From Modestobacter sp. (GTDB lineage: Bacteria > Actinomycetota > Actinomycetes > Mycobacteriales > Geodermatophilaceae), in NCBI GenBank assembly GCA_025966175.1, contig JAOPVN010000595.1, positions 1-7,005 on the forward strand: a stretch of 7,005 nucleotides of DNA, written 5' to 3'. The translations under genes and the position numbers were made by a program. The notes beneath the pieces are model-generated. The model made no database searches. It had not been told where the DNA came from and saw only the letters and a list, made by a program, of their open reading frames with translations. Position 1 is the first letter of the stretch. Each line of letters begins with the position of its first letter. This document shows, one piece after another, positions 1-5,021 of the stretch.

Positions 1-371
1 AGATCCTGGGAAGCGAGGCCGAGTACCACGAGATCCCCTGGTTCTGGAGCAAGCAGGGTCACCTGAGGCTCCAGATCGCCGGCCTCGGCGCCACGGCGGA
101 CGAGTGCGTCGTCCGTGGTGAGCCCGAGGTGCACAAGCTCTCCGCATTCTGCTTCACCGCCGATGAGCTGGTGGCCGTCGAGTCCCTGAACAGGCCCGCA
201 TTCCACAATGCTGCTCGACGGCTCCTGGGCAGCGACCGGGCCGTGACCCGTGCAGCCCTGGAGGCGGCCGACTACGACCTGCCGGCGATGGCGAGAGAGA
301 TCGTGCGGGCCCTACCCGTCTCGGCGGCTGAGCCGGTCAGGCCTCCACGAAGCGTCCCAGCGGCTCGGTGA
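1..371 (+). CDS. Ferredoxin reductase, FAD-dependent, C-terminal fragment (5' end outside window)
   Basis: This is the last 122 codons of a class I electron-transfer flavoprotein. It is open in frame from base 3 and stops with TGA at 369-371. Such enzymes take electrons from NAD(P)H through FAD to a small [2Fe-2S] ferredoxin, which serves a cytochrome P450 or Rieske oxygenase in the cytosol. The fragment carries the C-terminal reductase domain. Its IPWFWSKQ motif near base 33 corresponds to the PWFWSDQ motif of putidaredoxin, rhodocoxin and BphA4-type reductases, which lies against the flavin. It is followed by LRLQIAGL, VVRGEP and VAVESLNRPAFHNAARRLL, in the family order. Lys-Gln-Gly replaces the usual Asp-Gln-Tyr after FWS. 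The two Rossmann domains must lie left of the window. An internal ATG at 129 starts an 80-codon reading frame, but that is only the tail of this gene. The last 12 codons overlap the 3' end of the esterase gene on the other strand. The redox partner cannot be seen. Confidence 0.9.
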   Translation, partial: ILGSEAEYHEIPWFWSKQGHLRLQIAGLGATADECVVRGEPEVHKLSAFCFTADELVAVESLNRPAFHNAARRLLGSDRAVTRAALEAADYDLPAMAREIVRALPVSAAEPVRPPRSVPAAR

Positions 372-1287
372 ACCGCGTGTCCTCGGTCCCGATGTGGAAC
401 ATGACCGAGAAGTGGTTGTGGCCGGCGGCTCGTAGGAACCGCGGCGGACGTCCCTGGCGGCGCGCCAATGCGTCGAGGAGCAGCTGAGCCTGGTCCTGGA
501 CGTCGGCGGGGTCGTACTCCGCCACGGTGACCAGCACGGGGACGTCGGTCCCGCAGAGCCCATCGACGCACGAGCCGGCGGCGAGCTCCGACGGCGAGTT
601 CCCGTAGTAGTCGGTCAGGTCGATGCCGGCACCCCGGGAGGGTTCGTAGATCCCCGAGCAGAGGACCGCCCCCTTGAGCGGGTGCCGGGATCCTGACGTC
701 AGGGCTGGGCGAGCGATCATCGTCGCCACGTGTGCTGCGCCCGCGGAGTGCCCCATCACGACGACCGCCGCCGGGTCGCCGCCGTACTGGGCCACGTCCG
801 TGTCGATCCAGTGCGTTGCTGCCGCCACGTCCTCCGCTCCGGCAGGAAAGGTGGCCCCAGGCGCGAGGCGGTAGTTGATGTTCACCGCGATCCAGCCATT
901 CGCCACGGCCCAACGGCAGACGTTGTCGTAATAGGGCTGACCACTTCTCGCCTTGTCGCCCCCGACGAATCCCCCGCCGTGCACGAAACAGAGCACAGGC
1001 CGCCGGCGGTCACCCCGATCCGTCGGGAGGTGCAGGTCCAGCACGTGCTGGTGATGAGGTCCGTAGGACAGGTCACGGACGACCTCGTGCCGCAGCGCAC
1101 CGGGGTGCGCCTCTCGATAGAGCGCCGCCGTGCGACCGGGGACGTCGCCACCCATGTCCGGGCCGAGCTCTGCGATCCGCGCCTGCAGGTCGAGCAGCCC
1201 GCTGCCCAGATCAGCCGACACGCAACTCCCACCGACTGGGGCCTCGCCACTGCGGCGAAATGCCGATCTGAAAGATGTTCCGGACAT
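337..1287 (-). CDS. Alpha/beta-hydrolase, carboxylesterase / hormone-sensitive-lipase-like
   Basis: Predicted cytosolic serine hydrolase of 316 residues, acting on carboxylic esters or a related acyl bond; substrate unknown. The full family signature is visible: the oxyanion-hole motif HGGGF at residues 103-107, the nucleophile elbow GHSAG at 179-183 (Ser181), the likely acid Asp259 in AEYDP, and the catalytic His292 in GHNHF. INYRLAPGATFP (137-148) between oxyanion hole and nucleophile is typical of the HSL/BD-FAE branch. No signal peptide or membrane segment is seen. It contains six cysteines, two of them close together (240 and 245). The ATG at 1287 has only a weak GGGA upstream, but it lies about 17 bases after the predicted start of a promoter-like pair. 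An alternative GTG at 1221 has GGTGGGAG 4 bases upstream and would give 294 residues starting at the SADLGSG segment. The first 22 residues look unstructured, so the start is uncertain. The 3' end overlaps the convergent ferredoxin reductase gene. Local GC is lower than in the genes to the right. Confidence 0.9.
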   Translation of the reverse strand: MSGTSFRSAFRRSGEAPVGGSCVSADLGSGLLDLQARIAELGPDMGGDVPGRTAALYREAHPGALRHEVVRDLSYGPHHQHVLDLHLPTDRGDRRRPVLCFVHGGGFVGGDKARSGQPYYDNVCRWAVANGWIAVNINYRLAPGATFPAGAEDVAAATHWIDTDVAQYGGDPAAVVVMGHSAGAAHVATMIARPALTSGSRHPLKGAVLCSGIYEPSRGAGIDLTDYYGNSPSELAAGSCVDGLCGTDVPVLVTVAEYDPADVQDQAQLLLDALARRQGRPPRFLRAAGHNHFSVMFHIGTEDTRFTEPLGRFVEA

Positions 1288-1310
1288 TACGTCCCGAATC
1301 TTGCTCAGAC

Positions 1311-1339
1311 AAGCTACGGGAATGGACGCCCGAGAGCAA
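1311..1339 (-). promoter_or_regulatory. Promoter-like -35/-10 pair ahead of the esterase gene
   Basis: On the minus strand TTGCTC (1339-1334) is followed after exactly 17 bases by TAGCTT (1316-1311). The first keeps the TTG of the -35 consensus, and the second fits the TAnnnT form of actinobacterial -10 boxes. Transcription would begin near 1304, leaving a leader of about 17 bases to the ATG at 1287. The 60 bases from 1261 are about 52% GC by my count, a clear dip in this window. Matches are only three of six in each box, so this is a candidate. The rest of the 58-base gap 1288-1345 shows nothing else. Confidence 0.35.
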
Positions 1340-1345
1340 CGACCC

Positions 1346-2602
1346 TCAGCTCAGTGGGCTGCGCGGGAGCATCTTGTTGCTGATGATCAGCTTCTGGATC
1401 TCGCTGGTGCCCTCGAAGATCGTTGTCAGCCGGGCGTCGCGCCAGTGCCGCTCGACCTGCCGCTCGGTGGTGTAGCCGTTGCCGCCGTGCTGCTGCATCG
1501 CCTGGTTGGTGACGCGCACCGCCATCTCGGTGGCCTGCAGCTTCACCATCGCCGCCTCCCGCTCGCAGGGCAGGCCCTCGTCGAGCAGGTGGGCGACCTG
1601 CCGGTAGAAGGCCCGGGCCTGCTCGACCTGGGCGGCCATGTCGGCGAGGGCGAAGCGCAGCGCCTGGAAGTCGCCGATCGGGTGCCCGAACTGCTCGCGC
1701 TCCTGCAGGTAGAGCACCGAGTCCTCGACCGCGGCGCGGGCCAGGCCGACGGCGCGCGCGGCGGTGTGTACGCGGGCGGTGTTGAGGAACTTCTGCGCCT
1801 CGCGGAAGCCGGCCCCGGAGTCGCCGTCGCCCCCGGCCTCCACGATCAGGTCATCGGCCGGGATCCGGACGCCGTCGAAGGTGAGGTCCCAGGTCAGGAA
1901 GCCGTGGTAGCCGACCTTGTCGATGGGGTAGCCGGAGAGCCCGGCCGGGAACGAACCGCGCTCCTTGACCAGCAGCAGGTTGCGCAGGCCGCGGGAGCGG
2001 GACTCCCCGGGCTCCGGGTCGGCGACCCGGACCAGCACCTGGATGAAGTCGGCGGCCTTCGCATTGCCGCACCAGCGCTTGTGCCCGGTGACCACCCACT
2101 CGTCGCCCTCCCGCACCGCGCGGGTCTGCACGTTGGCCAGGTCGGAGCCGGCGTCGGGCTCGGAGAGTGCGACGGCACCGATCCAGGAGCCGCCCGCACT
2201 GCGGCGCAGCAGGTCGGCCCGGCGCTGTGGATCGGCGACCGCCGTCCCCATGCCCTGCGACCGGGCCAGGATGCTCGCCACGCTCATCCACGCCCGGGCC
2301 AGCTCCTCGCTGACCATGCAGTACTCGAAGACGCCGAGGCCCAGCCCGCCGTCCTCGGCCGGGATGGTGATCCCGAAGTACCCGAGCTCGCCGAGCCGCT
2401 CGAGGATCCGCTGCGGGATCTCGCCCTTCTGCGGGTCGAGCTCGTTGGCGACCGGCAGCACTTCGTCCATCGCGAAGCGGCGGGCCTGCTCCTGCAGGGC
2501 GGCGCGGGCCGGCGTGTGCCACGGCGCGAGCAGCTCGGGCGGCTCGGGCAGCCAGGTGTCGGGCACGGCATCGGTCTCGGGACGGCTGGCGGTCGACGTC
2601 AT
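1346..2602 (-). CDS. Acyl-CoA dehydrogenase, FAD-dependent
   Basis: Cytosolic flavoenzyme that introduces an alpha,beta double bond into an acyl-CoA thioester, passing electrons to electron-transfer flavoprotein. The protein has 418 residues from the ATG at 2602; the frame also opens at a GTG at 2620 (424 residues, numbering used here). I prefer the ATG because GGGGGAG lies 9 bases upstream. An N-terminal helical domain (about 35-145) is followed by the beta domain with the first family signature ALSEPDAGSD (151-160), then a C-terminal helical domain with QHGGNGY (377-383), the second family signature. The general base is Glu403 in IFEGTSEIQ, at the position of Glu376 in medium-chain acyl-CoA dehydrogenase, so the enzyme should be active. 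The flavin-facing loop reads KRWCGNAKAADF (181-192), where many relatives have an ITNG-like sequence; the acyl substrate class is therefore not assignable. Length is normal for the family. It lies 111 bases downstream of the dehydrogenase/epimerase gene and 58 upstream of the esterase, and could be a separate or internal transcription unit. Confidence 0.97.
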   Translation of the reverse strand: MTSTASRPETDAVPDTWLPEPPELLAPWHTPARAALQEQARRFAMDEVLPVANELDPQKGEIPQRILERLGELGYFGITIPAEDGGLGLGVFEYCMVSEELARAWMSVASILARSQGMGTAVADPQRRADLLRRSAGGSWIGAVALSEPDAGSDLANVQTRAVREGDEWVVTGHKRWCGNAKAADFIQVLVRVADPEPGESRSRGLRNLLLVKERGSFPAGLSGYPIDKVGYHGFLTWDLTFDGVRIPADDLIVEAGGDGDSGAGFREAQKFLNTARVHTAARAVGLARAAVEDSVLYLQEREQFGHPIGDFQALRFALADMAAQVEQARAFYRQVAHLLDEGLPCEREAAMVKLQATEMAVRVTNQAMQQHGGNGYTTERQVERHWRDARLTTIFEGTSEIQKLIISNKMLPRSPLS

Positions 2603-2611
2603 CGTCGGTCG

Positions 2612-2618
2612 CTCCCCC
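2612..2618 (-). promoter_or_regulatory. Ribosome-binding site fixing the acyl-CoA dehydrogenase start
   Basis: GGGGGAG on the minus strand ends 9 bases before the ATG at 2602. It is the clearest Shine-Dalgarno sequence in the window. It overlaps the alternative GTG start at 2620, which has no equivalent upstream, and so favours the ATG. Confidence 0.65.
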
Positions 2619-2680
2619 ACTCGGGCTCGGCGGATGGTCCCCGCCCACTCTGCGGGAGGCAGGACCGCCGCGCACGGCGT

Positions 2681-2711
2681 GCACCGTGAACGGTGACCAG
2701 CCTCACGGTGC
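2681..2711 (-). terminator. Stem-loop just after the dehydrogenase/epimerase stop; possible terminator
   Basis: A perfect 9-base inverted repeat, GCACCGTGA (2681-2689) and TCACGGTGC (2703-2711), is separated by 13 bases. On the minus strand it begins 2 bases after the TGA at 2714. Inside it a shorter hairpin, CACCG-TGAA-CGGTG (2682-2695), competes for one arm. No T-run follows on either strand, so it is not a classical intrinsic terminator. It may be a U-less actinobacterial terminator, an mRNA 3'-end stabiliser or a protein-binding dyad. Confidence 0.45.
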
Positions 2712-2713
2712 GG

Positions 2714-3655
2714 TCAGCTGATCGCCGCGAGCCCGCGCTGCACTGCGGTCGCGCCGCCGGCCAGCCGGTCCCGGGCCTCGGGCAGCAGCCGGCCCTCGGC
2801 GTCGAGCAGATCCCGCCAGCTCCGTTGCGGTGTCCAGCCGAAGAGCTTCTCCGCCTTGGCACAGGAGATCCCGGAGGCGTCCGGGCGGGGCACCGGGCGC
2901 AGCTCGACCTCGTCACCGAAGTGCCGTCGGACCAGGTCGTGCAGCGGCAGCCCGTTCGCGGTGTCGGCGGCGGCTGCGTAGAGGACCTCGTGCCCGATCA
3001 CGTCACCGGTGACCGCGCTGGCGATCAGCTCGGCGAGGTCGTCGACGACGACGTAGGACCAGAACGACGCGCTCTCGTCCGCGCCCCGGGCCCGCACGAT
3101 CGGGCCGACGTTGCGCTCGATGTTTCCCTCCCACTGGACCCAGGTCGGCCGGATCGAGACCGCGGTGATGTCCGAGCGCGCCACCGCCGCGTCCATGAGC
3201 TGCTCGCCGAACCACTTCGTCAGCGCGTAGGTGTCCTGCGGGGCGATCGGGTGCCCCTCGTCGATCGGCGCGTACCGCGCGTGGAAGTACCGCTTCGGAT
3301 AGCAGAACCCCGGCACCGTCTCGCTGGAGAGGTGCACGAAGCGGCCCACGCCGGAGCGCTCCGCGGCCTCCAGCGTGTGAAAGGTCGCCATGAGGTTGTT
3401 GGCGAAGATCTCGTGCGGGGGGTTCTTCACCGGGCTCGGGATGGCCGCGGTGTGCACGACGCCGTCGTGCCCCGGCAGGACGGCGGCCGCGTGGCCGGCG
3501 TCGGTCAGATCGGCCTGCACGTACCGCACCGGTCCGGCGCGTTCGTAGACCGGCGGCAACCGGTCGACGGCGGTGACCTCGTGCCCCGCGCTGAGCAGGC
3601 GGTCGATCGTGGCCGCACCGACCTTGCCGCGGGCGCCCGTCACCAGGATGCGCAT
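2714..3655 (-). CDS. NAD-dependent epimerase/dehydratase family protein (extended SDR)
   Basis: Cytosolic oxidoreductase of 313 residues with a Rossmann fold. The dinucleotide-binding loop is VTGARGKVG (5-13), and Asp31 at the end of the second strand should hold the adenosine ribose, pointing to NAD rather than NADP. Further SDR marks are DLTD (49-52), HTAA (68-71), the strand VHLSSE (107-112) giving the catalytic Ser, and the YxxxK pair Tyr143/Lys147 in TYALTKW. SIRPTWV (167-173) and the YVVVDDLAE segment (201-209) fit the extended class, which acts on nucleotide sugars, uronates or related hydroxy compounds by oxidation, epimerisation or dehydration. Which of these it does cannot be told; uronate-dehydrogenase-like enzymes are one possibility. 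Start: ATG at 3655, chosen because the GxxGxxG loop follows at once; the upstream GCGGGG is a poor ribosome-binding site. The gap before it (139 bases) is rich in dyads, suggesting its own control; a hairpin follows its stop. Confidence 0.93.
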   Translation of the reverse strand: MRILVTGARGKVGAATIDRLLSAGHEVTAVDRLPPVYERAGPVRYVQADLTDAGHAAAVLPGHDGVVHTAAIPSPVKNPPHEIFANNLMATFHTLEAAERSGVGRFVHLSSETVPGFCYPKRYFHARYAPIDEGHPIAPQDTYALTKWFGEQLMDAAVARSDITAVSIRPTWVQWEGNIERNVGPIVRARGADESASFWSYVVVDDLAELIASAVTGDVIGHEVLYAAAADTANGLPLHDLVRRHFGDEVELRPVPRPDASGISCAKAEKLFGWTPQRSWRDLLDAEGRLLPEARDRLAGGATAVQRGLAAIS

Positions 3656-3669
3656 GCCCCGCAGTACCC

Positions 3670-3693
3670 GTGCGGAGCGGTTGCCATCCGCAC
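3670..3693. promoter_or_regulatory. Inverted repeat close upstream of the dehydrogenase/epimerase start; candidate operator
   Basis: GTGCGGA (3670-3676) and TCCGCAC (3687-3693) form a perfect 7-base dyad with a 10-base spacer. It ends 14 bases before the ATG at 3655. Arm length and spacing suit a dimeric repressor, or a leader hairpin near the start codon. In DNA this GC-rich, a 7-base dyad can easily arise by chance. I see no convincing -10/-35 pair beside it. Confidence 0.3.
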
Positions 3694-3720
3694 CGGTCCG
3701 CGCCGGCCGCCGCTGCTCCC

Positions 3721-3742
3721 CTGCGCTGTTCCACCAGCGCAG
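3721..3742. promoter_or_regulatory. Perfect 8-base hairpin in the amidase to epimerase gap
   Basis: CTGCGCTG (3721-3728), a six-base loop TTCCAC, then CAGCGCAG (3735-3742). On the minus strand it lies 52 bases after the amidase stop and 65 before the epimerase start. No T-run follows, so a classical terminator is unlikely. It could be a U-less terminator of the aacS-amidase transcript or an operator. A second copy of CTGCGC at 3755-3760 can pair with GCGCAG (3737-3742) instead, giving two mutually exclusive stems. Confidence 0.4.
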
Positions 3743-3744
3743 AT

Positions 3745-3754
3745 GCGTGCACGC
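3745..3754. promoter_or_regulatory. 10-base perfect palindrome GCGTGCACGC
   Basis: The sequence GCGTGCACGC equals its own reverse complement and lies between the two copies of the CTGCGC/GCGCAG arms (3737-3742 and 3755-3760). Together 3737-3760 form a nearly symmetrical 24-base element, the centres being one base apart. It may be a regulator site; no known consensus is claimed. Confidence 0.25.
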
Positions 3755-3794
3755 CTGCGCGGAAGGACGAGAAGTCGGGGTGTGACGGACCGGT

Positions 3795-5021
3795 TCAGTC
3801 CACCGAGCAGGGTGGCCGGAGGGTGTGCCACGCCGTCCGCTGCTGGAACCACTCGCCGGCGTCCAGCAGCAGGTGCTCGCCGCCCACCGCGGCGGTCAGC
3901 TGCAGCCCGACCGGCATGCCGGAGGCTCCGTGCCGGCCCGCGGGCAGGGCGAGGGTGGGGCCGGCGTGCAGTGACCACGGCGCGCTGAGCTGGGCCAGCC
4001 GGCGGGTGATGGTCAGGACGTCGTCGTCGCTCCGGGCGGGCGGGACGTCGACCGGCAGCGTCGGGGTGAGCAGGACGTCGACCTGCCCGAACAGCTCGTC
4101 CAGGCCGCGCTGGAACTCCGCGCGCGCCTCCAGCGCCTCCGCCCGGTCGCCCTCGGACACCCCGGTGCCCACCCGCACCCGGGTGAGCGTGTCGGGCTGG
4201 AAGAACTCGGGGCGGGTCAGCCGCTCCTGGTGCAGGTCGGCCATGCCCGCGTAGACGATCGTGTAGAGCACGTCCTGGGCCGAGCCGATCCCGGTCACCT
4301 CGACGGGCACGAGCTCGGTCCCGCCGTCAGCGAACACCCGCGCAGCAGCCTCGACCACCTCGGCGACCCCGGGGTCCAGGTCGTCGAACCACCATGCGGG
4401 GACGCCGATGCGCCGCGGTGGCGCCGGTTCCAGCAGCCGGGGCTCGCGCCCGGCCAGGACGGCGAACGCGCGGGCGACCAGTCCGACGTCCCGGGCGATC
4501 GGGCCGACGGTGTCGACCAGCTCGCAGACCGGGAAGGTGCCGGCGTCGGGGACGACGGAGATCCCCGGTCGCAAGCCGGTCACCCCGCAGGCCGAGGCCG
4601 GCACCCGCACCGACCCGCCGGTGTCGGTGCCCAGCGCCAGGTCGACCAGGCCGGCCGCGACCGCGGCGGCGCTGCCGCCACTGGAGCCACCGGGCACCCG
4701 GAGCAGGTCCCAGGGGTTCCGGCACGGCCCGGCGGCGGAGTTCTGGCTGGTCAGGCCGACGGCGAACTCGCTCATGTTCGTCTTGGCGACCATCTGGGCG
4801 CCGGCCGCGGCCAGCCGGGAGACCACCTCCGCGTCGGTGTCGGGCACGCGGTCGGCGAAGTACGCCGAGCCGCACGTGGTGCGCACCCCGGCGGTGTCGA
4901 TGTTGTCCTTCAGCCCGACCCGCACGCCGGCCAGCGGGCCGTCCGCGGCGTGCGGGAGCGGCGGGTCGATCGCGGTGATGACGGCGTTGGTCGCGGCCAG
5001 CACCTCGTGCGCCGAGCTCAC
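3795..5021 (-). CDS. Amidase-signature family amidohydrolase
   Basis: Cytosolic amidase of 408 residues that should cleave a carboxamide to acid plus ammonia or amine. The Ser-cisSer-Lys triad is complete: Lys38 in GLKDNID, the cis-Ser113 in PGGSSGGSAAA, and the nucleophile Ser137 in GTDTGGSVRVPA; the 24- and 75-residue spacings match fatty acid amide hydrolase (Ser217/Ser241/Lys142). The start is the GTG at 5021, whose GTGA overlaps the TGA of aacS; no clear ribosome-binding site is present, so translation is probably coupled. The frame stays open further upstream as far as an ATG at 5507, but that stretch is the shadow of the aacS coding sequence. The N-terminus is compact: only about 30 residues precede GPLAGVRVGLKDN, against roughly 60 or more in many relatives, so the enzyme is shorter than the common 450-500. 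It lacks the partners that would make it GatA (no gatC or gatB beside it), so a catabolic amidase is more likely. Substrate unknown. Confidence 0.94.
   Translation of the reverse strand: MSSAHEVLAATNAVITAIDPPLPHAADGPLAGVRVGLKDNIDTAGVRTTCGSAYFADRVPDTDAEVVSRLAAAGAQMVAKTNMSEFAVGLTSQNSAAGPCRNPWDLLRVPGGSSGGSAAAVAAGLVDLALGTDTGGSVRVPASACGVTGLRPGISVVPDAGTFPVCELVDTVGPIARDVGLVARAFAVLAGREPRLLEPAPPRRIGVPAWWFDDLDPGVAEVVEAAARVFADGGTELVPVEVTGIGSAQDVLYTIVYAGMADLHQERLTRPEFFQPDTLTRVRVGTGVSEGDRAEALEARAEFQRGLDELFGQVDVLLTPTLPVDVPPARSDDDVLTITRRLAQLSAPWSLHAGPTLALPAGRHGASGMPVGLQLTAAVGGEHLLLDAGEWFQQRTAWHTLRPPCSVD
5018..5021 (-). promoter_or_regulatory. GTGA stop/start overlap linking aacS and the amidase
   Basis: On the minus strand the GTG start of the amidase (5021-5019) shares two bases with the TGA stop of aacS (5020-5018). 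The 19 bases before it show no good Shine-Dalgarno sequence. This indicates one transcript and re-initiation by terminating ribosomes, and it fixes the amidase start. Confidence 0.75.

Larger units (their letters stand above)
3692..3794. repeat. 9-base inverted repeats bracketing most of the 3656-3794 gap
   Basis: ACCGGTCCG (3692-3700) and CGGACCGGT (3786-3794) are exact reverse complements 85 bases apart, the second abutting the amidase stop codon on its 3' side. Each contains the palindrome ACCGGT. They enclose the hairpin at 3721-3742 and the palindrome at 3745-3754. No gene of any size is seen in the gap. Function unknown, and chance is possible at this GC content. Confidence 0.3.

Noticed and set aside
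272..913. Minus-strand frame of 213 codons overlapping the esterase
   Set aside because: The translation is Arg/Gly-rich and without a motif. The esterase frame over the same bases carries the catalytic Ser, Asp and His.
1130..2689. Long plus-strand open frame of 519 codons opposite the acyl-CoA dehydrogenase
   Set aside because: Its translation is low-complexity, rich in Gly, Ala, Arg, Leu and Val with no recognisable domain. It mirrors a firmly identified gene. Such antisense frames are common in GC-rich coding DNA.
2693..3988. Plus-strand open frame of 431 codons opposite the epimerase and the amidase end
   Set aside because: It has no family motif, is Arg/Gly/Pro-rich and spans the intergenic gap. 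It is a by-product of GC-biased codons on the other strand.
3795..5021. Amidase as GatA of the tRNA amidotransferase
   Set aside because: The catalytic core is shared by the whole family, but no gatB or gatC is adjacent and the gene is coupled to aacS. A catabolic role fits better, though sequence comparison would be needed to settle it.
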